DNA of 64,000 bases from G965213525 sp965213525 (GTDB lineage: Bacteria > Actinomycetota > Acidimicrobiia > Acidimicrobiales > Poriferisodalaceae), in NCBI GenBank assembly GCA_965213525.1, contig OZ243889.1, forward strand, positions 372,001 to 436,000, given 5' to 3'. This document shows, one piece after another, positions 8,501 through 16,024 of this stretch (positions are counted from its first letter, which is position 1; every line of letters begins with the position of its first letter). The notes beneath the pieces are model-generated. The model did not search any database. It saw only the letters and a program-made list of their open reading frames with translations, and was not told where the DNA came from. The position numbers and the translations under genes are program-made.

Positions 8501-9557
8501 CGGCTACGACGATGCCCAGATCGCTGATGTGGTCGCCCACATCGACGAGCACAACACCATCCTCACCGCCCCCCACGTCGCGCCCGCCCACCACGCCGTG
8601 TTCGCCTGCGCCATGGGCGACAACCCCATCCACCACATGGGTCACGTGAAGATGATGGGTGCGGTGCAGCCGTTCATCTCCGGTGCCATCTCCAAGACGG
8701 TGAACATGCCCGAGGAGGCCACCGTCGCTGACGTCGAGGATCTCCACCTCCAGGCCTGGAAGCTGGGTCTCAAGGCGGTGGCGATCTACCGGGACAACTG
8801 CAAGGTGGCCCAGCCGCTGTCGTCGAAGAAGGACGACACCACCCAGGCGGTGGCGGCGTCGGTGGTCGACGCGGCGACCGACGCCGGGGCGGTCGACGAG
8901 GACGCCATCGCCCGCGCCGTCGACGCCGCCATCGCCCAGGTGCGGGCCGAGCCCATCCGCAAGAAGCTGCCCAAGGTCCGGTCTTCCACGACCTTCAGCT
9001 TCCGGGTGGCGGACTGCCACGGGTACCTGACCGTCGGTGAGTACCCCGACGGTCGACCCGGGGAGATCTTCTTGATGGTGGCCAAGCAGGGCTCCACCCT
9101 GGCCGGCATCATGGATGCCTTCGCCATCTCGGTGAGCCACGGCCTGCAGTACGGCGTGCCGTTGCGGGTCTACGTCGAGCAGTACACCAACATGCGCTTC
9201 GAGCCAGCGGGCATCACCGATGACCCCGATCTGCGCATCGCGTCGAGCCTCATCGACTACATCTTCCGGCGACTCGCCCTCGAGTACCTGCCGTACGAGG
9301 AGCGGGTCGAGCTCGGGGTGCTGTCGACGTCGGAGCGTGCCCAGCCGACGTTGCCGGGCATCGAGGAGGCCTCGGTCGAGACAACCTCGGCCCCCGAGAT
9401 GTCCTCGGCCCCGTCGTCACCACCGGTCAACCCGGGGTACATGCCCTCGGGACCCACGATCGGCGAGATCTGCCAGGCGTGCGGGTCGTCTCACATGCAA
9501 CGGGCCGGCAGCTGCATGGTCTGTGCCGACTGCGGTAGCACCAGCGGCTGCAGCTGA
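5553..9557 (+). CDS. nrdJ: NrdJ, B12-dependent class II ribonucleoside-diphosphate reductase, with intein
   Basis: A 1334-residue precursor; removing the intein leaves a 935-residue enzyme. Adenosylcobalamin generates a thiyl radical that converts ribonucleotides to deoxyribonucleotides, independent of oxygen. Seen here: substrate-site Cys in PQQASACFILSVDDEMDS, the GSGSGINLSRIRS loop, the active-site motif NPC-SEY split by the intein, the ASVLAPTGTIGLMMDCDTTG nucleotide loop, and a C-terminal Cys tail (ICQACGSSHMQRAGSCMVC, then GCS) for disulfide relay. The ATG at 5553 has a ribosome-binding site; an upstream in-frame start at 5466 would add 29 non-conserved residues. It is the only ribonucleotide reductase gene seen in the window and no nrdR lies beside it. 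Function depends on intein excision. Confidence 0.96.
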   Translation: MALAPDQATIGIRRRFTTPEAHPYDGVTWARRDARISNHRDGSVAFEQLDVEFPASWSLNATNIVAQKYFRGTPGTDERETSLRQVIDRVTETITRWGRIDGYFADDTEADAFEAELKHVLVTQRAAFNSPVWFNIGVEGVPQQASACFILSVDDEMDSILNWYVEEGTIFKGGSGSGINLSRIRSSLEPLKGGGTASGPVSFMRGADASAGTIKSGGKTRRAAKMVILNADHPDIEDFVWCKAVEERKARALRDAGFDMDLDGKDAISIQYQNANNSVRVTDEFMRAVEADGDWHLRSVMTGETLRTMRARDLFRQIARSAWECADPGMQFDTTINHWHTAANTGRINGSNPCFTGDTLVNTDKGLVGFAELFGRVNGGEQFRVYTHDVTNSDAPAHRTLLTTPDALMITGRNPIVRLRFDSGLELRCTPGHRIFTTNRGYVEAADLTADDRVRSLDLPTPAESAEWALPVTNDVDAYRSKGDHTAELRLPEAWSDELAHYLGWLIGDGTTSTASIVSVYGSAEDRNEVLPQHQELVEWINGGRPLKISEQGNGTVQLRLSRRPVKRFLEALGVASVTGEHKVVPWSVEQAPPEVVAGFLRGLFDADGCVRLDPAKGSYVGLGSISVDLLRGVQRLLSTFGITSRIYPISAGGAAELPGSDRTPTIYQRRASYDLRISSAQLAGFASHIGFTLSRKAALLSQAIVVRPRGFYEVDTTVRLVERTDEGVELTYNLREPRNHSYVANGVVVRNCSEYMHLDDSACNLASINLLSYLDADGTFDVEGFRHTVEVMFTAQEILVGNADYPTEGIAETSRRFRQLGLGYANLGAVLMALGLPYDSDQGRALAASITALMTGHAYATSARTAARMGPFAGYHDNAEHMLRVLRQHRAATRGVDDELAPPDLLDAARQAWDVAVTEAERHGVRNSQASVLAPTGTIGLMMDCDTTGIEPDLGLIKYKKLVGGGTMSIVNHTVPRALSRLGYDDAQIADVVAHIDEHNTILTAPHVAPAHHAVFACAMGDNPIHHMGHVKMMGAVQPFISGAISKTVNMPEEATVADVEDLHLQAWKLGLKAVAIYRDNCKVAQPLSSKKDDTTQAVAASVVDAATDAGAVDEDAIARAVDAAIAQVRAEPIRKKLPKVRSSTTFSFRVADCHGYLTVGEYPDGRPGEIFLMVAKQGSTLAGIMDAFAISVSHGLQYGVPLRVYVEQYTNMRFEPAGITDDPDLRIASSLIDYIFRRLALEYLPYEERVELGVLSTSERAQPTLPGIEEASVETTSAPEMSSAPSSPPVNPGYMPSGPTIGEICQACGSSHMQRAGSCMVCADCGSTSGCS
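6612..7808 (+). mobile_element. Intein with LAGLIDADG homing endonuclease, inserted in the NrdJ active site
   Basis: 399 residues (354-752 of the precursor). Splicing block A begins CFTGDTLVNTDKGL; block B is RCTPGHRIFTTNRGY with the TxxH motif. Two LAGLIDADG helices are visible, LAHYLGWLIGDG and VAGFLRGLFDADG, so the endonuclease looks intact. Blocks F and G end in NHSYVANGVVVRN, followed by the +1 Cys of the C-extein. The last residue is Asn as required, but the penultimate residue is Arg, not the usual His. Insertion lies between NP and CSEY, so the +1 splicing nucleophile is also the enzyme's radical cysteine. The sequence is as GC-rich as its host, suggesting long residence. Confidence 0.95.
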
Positions 9558-9640
9558 CGAAGCAGTTTCGCGGTCGAACACTTCCCGGATCATGTGACTG
9601 ACGATACGTTCAGGCCACGAACGGTGCGTTGGGGGGCTCG

Positions 9641-9958
9641 ATGTGGTCGAAGGCCATACGGTGCGTGGTCGCTGGTGCAGGTCTGGTGCTGGTGTCGTGC
9701 GGCAGCGACGGCGAGCTCACGGTAACCGATCCGCTGCGCTCGGATGCCTCACGCAACGAAGAGGCGGTTCCCGACCGCCCGGGCGACCAGCGGGCAGGCG
9801 AAGAGGACGACGGGTCGAACCACCAAGACGTCGGCAGTTCAGCGGGCGGACCCGAGCTGAGAGATGCAGACGAGTCGACAGCGACGTCGTCGCCGCAAGG
9901 TGAAGGCGAGAAGGCACCCTCGCTTGGAATCTGTGCACCGAGCGTGCTCAGCCTGTGA
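9641..9958 (+). CDS. Short lipoprotein, probably truncated
   Basis: 105 residues starting MWSKAIRCVVAGAGLVLVSC: a signal peptide with lipobox LVSC, so Cys20 should be lipidated and the protein anchored outside the membrane. The rest is a polar, disordered Asp/Glu/Ser-rich stretch with no recognisable domain. In such lipoproteins a folded domain normally follows the linker; here the frame instead runs into the decayed transposase region and stops at 9956. It is therefore likely a 5' remnant of a longer gene cut by the insertion. ATG 9641 is preferred over TTG 9629, four codons upstream. Confidence 0.45.
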   Translation: MWSKAIRCVVAGAGLVLVSCGSDGELTVTDPLRSDASRNEEAVPDRPGDQRAGEEDDGSNHQDVGSSAGGPELRDADESTATSSPQGEGEKAPSLGICAPSVLSL

Positions 9959-9959
9959 A

Positions 9960-10670
9960 GTCAGCCGGGCGGTGCGCAGTTCCGAGTTGCGGTGCGTGCC
10001 TTCGAGACGGCCGTCGCTCATGCCGGGGTCGGCGGGGTGGTGGAAGTCGAAGATGTCGTGCTCCCAGCGGTCGAGGATCTCGGCGATGCGTTCAAAGCCG
10101 GGCATGTGGCCGATGTCATCCAGCTGGCGGAACCGGGCCAGTGCGGCCCGACCAACGATGTCGTCGTCGTGGTCGAAGCATCGCTAGAGCCAGTGCAGCG
10201 CCGACCAGCCCGCTGCGGCCTCACGGTGGGCGTTCACCAACGCAACGAGACGCACAGCGGAGTCGCCGTCACGGCGCTCGACTCAGCCTAAGAGCAGTAG
10301 CGGGCCCGGAACGGCTCGGGGTGCAACGCCGGTGGGGGGGTGCCGTGCCGAGTGGGGGTCGGCGCTTATGGGTCTCGGCGCATCTCGGTGAGCCCGGCGG
10401 CGAAGCAGCGCTCGACATGGAAGGGTCCAGGACGTGGCGGGCGTGGGGAGCATGGTTGGCGGCTGGGGTGTAAGAGCAAGACCCGTCGGTGAGGACCACC
10501 TCACGTGGCGGCGCCCGGGCGCGGCCCGGTTCAGCCATGAACCCCTCCACGGCCTGGGCGTCGCGGTGGGTGAGCGTTGCCAGGACCTTGCCGGTCTCGC
10601 CGTTCTAGATGACGGTTACGTAACGGGCGCGGCGCCACATCGAGCTCTCGTCGTCCAGCAGCACCCGGCA
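9960..10670 (-). pseudogene. ISL3-like transposase remnant with stops and a frameshift
   Basis: Read on the minus strand, pieces line up in order with a DDE transposase of the ISL3 type: LLDDESSMWRRARYVTVI, a stop at about 10603-10605, NGETGKVLATLTHRDAQAVE, VVLTDGS, then a one-base shift near 10427 into DPFHVERCFAAGLTEMRRD. Further pieces are LVALVNAHREAAAGWSALHWL, a stop (CTAG at 10183-10186), RCFDHDDDIVGRAALARF, ILDRWEHDIFDFHHP and SDGRLEGTHR. The order and spacing match the catalytic and C-terminal parts of the family, where FDRFHV-type and SNG-x-EGTN-type motifs are diagnostic. At least two stops and one frameshift make it non-functional. The N-terminal zinc-finger region and terminal inverted repeats were not identified. 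Confidence 0.75.
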
Positions 10671-11041
10671 GCGTCGCCGACGGCGGTGCTCGGCGGCCAG
10701 GTGGCCCAGACGGTGACGAGGTCTGTGTCCCCATGGCGAATACACCACCTCTCCACATCCAGGCGCGGCCTTTACAAGGTGCATCACGCCGGGCGGCTCA
10801 CCTGAGACAATACGCGTGGCCCCCACTTCGAACTTGGCACGCCTGTTCCAGCCGACTAGGTCGACCGATAAGAGCGGACCGATCCACCCCAGGCTTTCAT
10901 GACAGGGGACTCGGCGGGTCCGGGGCTGGGCTCCGGGACGTGATCCATTGCGCCCGGCGACACCTCAGCGACAGGCGTTGATCGCCGTCGGTTCACGAGC
11001 CCGCAACGTCGGCGAACCACCCGGTGAGCAGGGTCAGCGGC
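10671..11041. other. Gene-poor stretch between transposase remnant and ABC operon
   Basis: About 370 bases. The first part may hold degenerate upstream transposase sequence (minus-strand frames are broken). The rest shows no gene or clear promoter; GC is lower than in flanking genes. Confidence 0.4.
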
Positions 11042-12034
11042 ATGCAGGACGGCTCACGCTCGGTGCTGAGCGCACCGGTGCCGCAGAGCGCCACCGGACC
11101 GGAGGCCCCCGACGTGGCCGGCCCGGCGGCCGACGACGTCGTCGCTGACCGCAAGGGCGTGCCCACGGGCGTCAGCGCAGCGCCCGAAGACGGCGCCACC
11201 GACGCTGGCGACCGCGCAGGGGCCGGCGCCGCGGCCGATGCCGACCGGCGGGGGCGCTCCCGCAGGGCGAGTGCCGCCATGGTGCTGGCGGGGGTCACCA
11301 AGACGTTTCCGCTCGGGCGGCGCAACACCGTCACCGCCCTCGACGACATCGACCTGCACGTCGCCCCCGGGGAGTTCCTCGCCCTCCTCGGCCCGTCGGG
11401 GTGCGGCAAGTCCACGATCCTGCGCCTGCTCGCCGGGCTGGAGGAGCCCACCGCCGGCGAGGTGCGCATCGATGGCCAGCACCCCCGTGAGCTCGTCGAG
11501 GCCCACCGCCTCGGGGTGGCCTTCCAGGAGCACGCCCTGTTGCCGTGGTCCTCGGTGCAGGCCAACGTCGCCCTGCCGTTCCAGGTCGCCGGCCGAACGG
11601 TGGATCGCCAGCGGGTCGCCGATCTGCTCGAGCTCGTCGGCATCGCCGACTTCGCCGGTGCCCGACCCAAGCAGCTGTCCGGGGGCATGCGCCAGCGCGC
11701 CTCGATCGCCCGGGCGCTGGCCCTCTCGCCCGACGTCCTGCTGCTCGACGAGCCCTTCGGGGCCCTCGACGCCGTCACCCGCCGGCGCCTCAACATCGAG
11801 CTGCAGAGCATCTGGGCCCGAGACCAGATCACCACCCTGCTCGTCACCCACAGCGTCGAGGAGGCGGTCTTCCTCGCCGATCGGATCGTCGTCATGACGG
11901 GCCGGCCCGGTCGCATCCGAGCCGAGCACGTCCCCGGCTTCGGCCGCCCCCGTGGCCCCGAGGTGCTGCGCTCGGCGCCGTTCCACGAGCTCGTCGACGA
12001 GCTCACCGCCCAGCTCGACGCCGAGGCACCGTGA
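11042..12034 (+). CDS. ABC transporter ATPase of the nitrate/sulfonate/taurine (SsuB/TauB) class
   Basis: 330 residues. An Ala/Asp-rich 75-residue N-terminal extension precedes the ATPase domain: Walker A GPSGCGKST, Q-loop VAFQEHALLPW, signature LSGGMRQRASIARAL, Walker B VLLLDEPFGALD and the switch His in LLVTHSVEEA. It powers import through the two permeases that follow, each overlapping the previous gene by 4 bases. The start is uncertain: ATG 11042 is used, GTG 11024 is possible, and an ATG at 11280 would begin exactly at the conserved domain (MVLAGVTKTFPLG), which would mean the extension is not translated. Family membership suggests a small organic anion or nitrogenous substrate; the actual ligand is unknown. 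Confidence 0.88.
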   Translation: MQDGSRSVLSAPVPQSATGPEAPDVAGPAADDVVADRKGVPTGVSAAPEDGATDAGDRAGAGAAADADRRGRSRRASAAMVLAGVTKTFPLGRRNTVTALDDIDLHVAPGEFLALLGPSGCGKSTILRLLAGLEEPTAGEVRIDGQHPRELVEAHRLGVAFQEHALLPWSSVQANVALPFQVAGRTVDRQRVADLLELVGIADFAGARPKQLSGGMRQRASIARALALSPDVLLLDEPFGALDAVTRRRLNIELQSIWARDQITTLLVTHSVEEAVFLADRIVVMTGRPGRIRAEHVPGFGRPRGPEVLRSAPFHELVDELTAQLDAEAP

Positions 12035-12927
12035 CGACGACGACCCCGGCGTCCCGGCCGATCGCACCAGCGCGCTCCGACACCGCCGGGGCGCCGCCGG
12101 TCGCCTCACCGCCCGGCGGTAGGACCCGCCGCGGCGGTCGCCGGCGCCGACGGTCCTCGCACCGCGCGCCGGGCAGCTCGGCCGCCCGCATCCGGGCCGT
12201 GATCCTCGGTGCGATCGGCATCCTCACGGTCATCGTCACCTGGGAGGTGCTCGGACGCACGGGGGCGCTCGGACGCACCTGGCCACCGCTCACCGACGTG
12301 CTCGACACGCTCACCGACCCCGCCCGGCGTGAGCTCTTCGAGCGGGCGGTGTCAGCGACCCTGTCGGCCACCGTGCGGGGCTTCGTCTACGGCAGCGTGC
12401 TCGGCTTCGCCATGGCCGCCCTCGGGGTCGTCGTCCCCCTGCTGCGACCGGGCCTCGACCGCCTCGCCGCCGTGTTGAACGCCGTCCCGCTGATCGCGCT
12501 CGGACCCTTCCTCATCGTCACGCTGTCCCGGGAGGGCACGCCGACGGCGATCGCCACCCTGGCGGTGTTCTTCAACGTCTTCGTCGCCTCGGCGGCCGGG
12601 TTCGCCTCGGCCCGGGGCGCGCACCGCGACGTGTTCTCGGTGCTGGGCAGTCGCCGGTGGGCGACCTTCTGGCGCCTCGAGTTGCCCGCCGCGCTGCCGT
12701 CGGTGGCCGACGGGCTGAAGCTGGGCGCGCCCGCTGCGGTGCTGGGCGCCATCCTCGGGGAGTGGTTCGGCGCCCCTCGGGGCCTCGGCATCCTCATCGT
12801 CAGCTCGATGCAGAACTACCAGATCACCCTGTTGTGGTCGGCTGCGCTCATCGGTGCGGTGATGTCGCTGGTCGCCTTCGCCGCCTTCGGGGCGTTGGAG
12901 ATGTGGGTGTCGGCGAGGTTTAGGTGA
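12031..12927 (+). CDS. ABC transporter permease (SsuC/TauC-like), first
   Basis: 298 residues with about six membrane helices after a basic, Arg-rich 55-residue N-terminus. The cytoplasmic EAA loop that docks the ATPase reads RLELPAALPSVADGLKLG, followed by GAILGEWFGAPRGLGILI, typical of nitrate/sulfonate/taurine permeases (BPD_transp_1). The GTG start overlaps the ATPase stop (GTGA). It pairs with the next gene to form a heterodimeric channel. Confidence 0.88.
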   Translation: MTTTTPASRPIAPARSDTAGAPPVASPPGGRTRRGGRRRRRSSHRAPGSSAARIRAVILGAIGILTVIVTWEVLGRTGALGRTWPPLTDVLDTLTDPARRELFERAVSATLSATVRGFVYGSVLGFAMAALGVVVPLLRPGLDRLAAVLNAVPLIALGPFLIVTLSREGTPTAIATLAVFFNVFVASAAGFASARGAHRDVFSVLGSRRWATFWRLELPAALPSVADGLKLGAPAAVLGAILGEWFGAPRGLGILIVSSMQNYQITLLWSAALIGAVMSLVAFAAFGALEMWVSARFR

Positions 12928-13796
12928 GCTCGACCATCGACGTCCCGTCCGCCGCCGGCAAGCCGACCGCAACGACTGCAGAGCCCGACGACCCCGGCGC
13001 CGCCGACGCCCCGGTGGCGAGGGCGCCGCATCGGCGGGTCGCCACGTTCGCCCACATCGCCACCACCGCGGTCGGTCGCTACTGGGGCGTCCTTGCCATC
13101 TTCGCCGCCTGGCAGGCCTACGTGACCCTCGGCGACGTCAGCTCCATCGTGGCCCCCGCCCCGGCGGACGTGCTCGGCGACGTGATCTTCAACCCCACCG
13201 CCTACCTGCCCCACGGCTGGTCGACCACCTGGGTGGCCGGGGTCGGGCTCGTCGGCGGCGTGGCGCTCGGTGCCGCCGCGGCGGTGGTGTCGTGGACCTC
13301 GCCGCTGCTCTCGGGGATCGTCAACCCGCCGGCGATGATCCTGCGGTCGGTGCCCGTGGTGGCCATGATCCCGGTGCTCGCCCGGCTGCTCGACTACGAC
13401 ATCCGCACGATCCTGGTCATCACGGTGATCATCTCGTTCTTCCCCGCCTTCGTGTTCACCGCGTCAGGCCTGCGCGACCTGCCGAGCGGATCGAGCGACC
13501 TGCTCGGGGTCCTCGGCGCCGGGCAGTGGTCGCGACTGCGGCGCCTCGCCGCTCCCTCGGCCGTCCCGAACCTCCTCGTGGCGGTGCGCCTCAGCGCGGC
13601 CAACTGCGTCCTCGCCGCCCTCGTCGCTGAGTTCCTCATGGGCACCGAGGGGCTCGGCTACCTGTTCGTCCGCAACCGCAGCGAGATGAACCTCGATCGT
13701 TCGTGGGGCGCGGCGCTGGTCGCCACCGTCTTGTCGGTCACCGCCTTCTTGTTGGCGGCGCGCCTCGAACGCTGGGGCCGCCAGCGATGGCGCTGA
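12924..13796 (+). CDS. ABC transporter permease (SsuC/TauC-like), second
   Basis: 290 residues with a polar N-terminus of about 40 residues and about six membrane helices. It has the family loop LRRLAAPSAVPNLLVAVRLS (EAA equivalent) and VAEFLMGTEGLGYLFV. The GTG start overlaps the upstream permease stop by 4 bases, so the two are translationally coupled. It is clearly diverged from the first permease, so the channel should be a heterodimer. It lies 48 bases before the binding-protein gene. Confidence 0.88.
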   Translation: MSSTIDVPSAAGKPTATTAEPDDPGAADAPVARAPHRRVATFAHIATTAVGRYWGVLAIFAAWQAYVTLGDVSSIVAPAPADVLGDVIFNPTAYLPHGWSTTWVAGVGLVGGVALGAAAAVVSWTSPLLSGIVNPPAMILRSVPVVAMIPVLARLLDYDIRTILVITVIISFFPAFVFTASGLRDLPSGSSDLLGVLGAGQWSRLRRLAAPSAVPNLLVAVRLSAANCVLAALVAEFLMGTEGLGYLFVRNRSEMNLDRSWGAALVATVLSVTAFLLAARLERWGRQRWR

Positions 13797-13844
13797 GCCG
13801 ACCCCCGTACCACCGCCCACCCCCTGACCACGAGAGGGCCGCCC

Positions 13845-15002
13845 GTGCCACCACCCGTTGACCGCCGACTCGATCTGCGCCACATGGGTCGCCGTGATCT
13901 GCTGCGACTGGGCGGGTACGGCGCAGGCGCCGTGCTGTTGGGCCCGATGGTCCTGGCCGCCTGCGGCGACGACACCGACGCCGCTGACCCCACGACCCCG
14001 GCGACCGACCCGTCGGCTCCCGGGTCGTCGGGTCCCGCGGTCGGAGCCGACGTGGGAAGCGTCTCGGTCGGGATGGGCTGGATCAACAACGTCGAGTACG
14101 GCGGGTCCTGGCTCGCCCTCGACAACGGCTTCTACGACGAGGAGGGGCTGGAGGACGTCAGCTACCTCCCCGGTGGGCCCAACGCCCCGGCGCCACCGGT
14201 CTCGGTCGCCGCAGGTGATGCCCAGATCGGGGTCGACGCGTCGATGCGCCGGCTGATGGACGCCGTCGTCGAGGGCAGCGACTTCGTGATCGTCGCCACC
14301 CAGTACCAGACCTCCCCGGGTGGGGTCCTGTCGCTGGCCGAGAACCCGGTCCGCACCCCCGAGGACCTCCTCGGCATCCGCTTCCTCGGCCAGGAGGGCG
14401 TCGACATCACCGTCGACGCCGTGCTCGACATCGCCGGGCTCGAGCGCGACTACGAGTTCATCCCCGCCGGCTTCACCCCCGATCCTCTGGTCGAGGGCCA
14501 GGGCGACGCCTACTCGTGCTTCGTGGTCAACCAGCCGATCACCCTCGAGCAGCAGTTCGGACTGGTCGAGGGTGAGGACTTCGTCGTCACCACCTGGACC
14601 GACCTGGGCCTGCCCCAGTACGCCAACATGTTCTTCTGCGAGCGATCGTTCCTCGACGAGCGGCGAGACGCCGTCGTAGCGTTCCTGCGGGCCACGATTC
14701 GGGGCTGGGAGCTCAACGAGCAGGACCCGACGGTCGCCGCCCGTCTCGCCGTGGAGGACTACGGCGCCGATCTCGGGCTCGACCTCGATCAGCAGATCCG
14801 CCAGAACGAGCTGCAGATCCCCCTGATGCGCGGGCCGCTCACCGAGCAGCGCGGCCTGTTCTGGCTCGATCCCGAGCTGCTCGGCGGCGAGATGTACACC
14901 GCACTGGAGGCCTCGGGTCGCGACGGCCTGCCCCCCGTCGACCGGCTCCTCGACCTCACGGTCCTCGAAGACGTCTACGACGGGGCCACGACGCTGTCCT
15001 AG
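13845..15002 (+). CDS. ABC substrate-binding lipoprotein, NMT1/THI5-like, with Tat-type signal
   Basis: 385 residues. The N-terminus MGRRDLLRLGGYGAGAVLL then LAAC combines a twin-arginine motif with a lipobox, so the protein is probably exported folded by Tat and anchored on the outer face of the membrane. The mature part is a periplasmic-binding fold of the NMT1/THI5 class: a GWINNVEYGGSWLALDNGFY opening, VAAGDAQIGVDASM hinge and LRATIRGWELNEQDP helix. NMT1-like proteins bind thiamine-pyrimidine precursors, riboflavin, taurine or aromatic sulfonates, so this does not fix the ligand. It is the capture subunit for the upstream ATPase and permeases; the two dioxygenases downstream may act on the imported compound. 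Confidence 0.88.
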   Translation: MPPPVDRRLDLRHMGRRDLLRLGGYGAGAVLLGPMVLAACGDDTDAADPTTPATDPSAPGSSGPAVGADVGSVSVGMGWINNVEYGGSWLALDNGFYDEEGLEDVSYLPGGPNAPAPPVSVAAGDAQIGVDASMRRLMDAVVEGSDFVIVATQYQTSPGGVLSLAENPVRTPEDLLGIRFLGQEGVDITVDAVLDIAGLERDYEFIPAGFTPDPLVEGQGDAYSCFVVNQPITLEQQFGLVEGEDFVVTTWTDLGLPQYANMFFCERSFLDERRDAVVAFLRATIRGWELNEQDPTVAARLAVEDYGADLGLDLDQQIRQNELQIPLMRGPLTEQRGLFWLDPELLGGEMYTALEASGRDGLPPVDRLLDLTVLEDVYDGATTLS

Positions 15003-15055
15003 GCGCCCCCGCCCCCGCCTGCAGCCCCGCCCCCGCCCCCGTCCTCGCCCCCGGC
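15003..15055 (+). repeat. C-rich low-complexity tract between binding-protein and dioxygenase genes
   Basis: Six runs of four or five C separated by short spacers; the complementary strand has the matching G runs and could form a G-quadruplex in the transcript's template strand. Confidence 0.6.
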
Positions 15056-15100
15056 TCGACCGGCGAGCCGATCGTCGACCCAGCACCGAACGGAGCCGAG

Positions 15101-15901
15101 ATGGATCTGTCACAGGTCAACGTCGTCCCCCGACGCACCGCCGACCGCCCCGAGGCGGCCCGCCTCGTCGCCGAGGACGGCGCCGCTGTCGTCACCGGGG
15201 TCGACCCGGGGCCCGAGGCTGCCGTGGCGCTCGCCCACGAGCTCTTCGGCGCTGCGGTGCTCGCCGTACCCGAGGCGGCCATGGTGCGAGCGGGCGGTGT
15301 CGGTGATCGCCGACCCGACGGCCTCGACCACACCACCCGGTCCAACGCCCACACCGACGGGTACGCCTACGGCGACGAGCTGCCCGATCACTTCTTGTTG
15401 ACGTGCGATCACGCCTGCGCCGAGGGCGGCGAGTCGATCCTGCTCGACGGGTACGCCCTGATCGACGCCCTCGGCGCCGATCCAGGCCACGCCGGGTTGG
15501 TCGACGCGCTGAGGGCCACCCCGGTCGACCAGACCGAACAGGGCATGCGCACGTCGCTGTCGACGGTGCTCGGCCGCGCCCCGTCGGGTCGTCAGATGCT
15601 GCGCCGCACGGCTGACCAACACCCGGCTCCCGACTCGGCGGATCCTGACGCCGACGCCGAGATGATCCGCCGGTGGAAGGCCGCCGTGGATGCCGCCGCG
15701 GATGCGGTCACGCCCGCCGAGCGGCCCAAGCTCTCAGCGGGCGAGGCCGTCGTCGTCGACAACTACCGGATGCTGCACGGTCGAGAGCCCTACGTCGATC
15801 TCGAGCGGCTCATGTGGCGGGTCTGGATCTGGACCGACACCTGCGTCGGGGTCCCCGACGGCATGTTGCACTCCGACAGCCGCTTCGCCCACAAGAGCTG
15901 A
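15101..15901 (+). CDS. TauD/TfdA-family Fe(II)/2-oxoglutarate dioxygenase
   Basis: 266 residues with a clavaminate-synthase-like fold. The facial triad is visible as His-x-Asp in SNAHTDGYAYGD and the distal His in NYRMLHGREPY; the Arg that binds 2-oxoglutarate is in LMWRVWIWTD. Such enzymes hydroxylate a small substrate, often releasing sulfite, ammonia or an aldehyde after C-S, C-N or C-O cleavage (taurine and 2,4-D dioxygenases are the type members). It is cytoplasmic, with an ATG start preceded by CGGAGCCGAG. It follows the ABC importer, as tauD follows tauABC, but the ligand is unknown and the similarity to TauD is only at family level. Confidence 0.85.
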   Translation: MDLSQVNVVPRRTADRPEAARLVAEDGAAVVTGVDPGPEAAVALAHELFGAAVLAVPEAAMVRAGGVGDRRPDGLDHTTRSNAHTDGYAYGDELPDHFLLTCDHACAEGGESILLDGYALIDALGADPGHAGLVDALRATPVDQTEQGMRTSLSTVLGRAPSGRQMLRRTADQHPAPDSADPDADAEMIRRWKAAVDAAADAVTPAERPKLSAGEAVVVDNYRMLHGREPYVDLERLMWRVWIWTDTCVGVPDGMLHSDSRFAHKS

Positions 15902-16024
15902 GCCGGCCCGCCCGTCTCGTACCGCCGCCCCGCCGATCGCCGGAGACCCCGCCGTCAGATGCCTCGTCCTCGGCACCACCAGTCGCCCGTCACCCCGCCG
16001 CCACCGACCCCAAGGAGCCACGCC

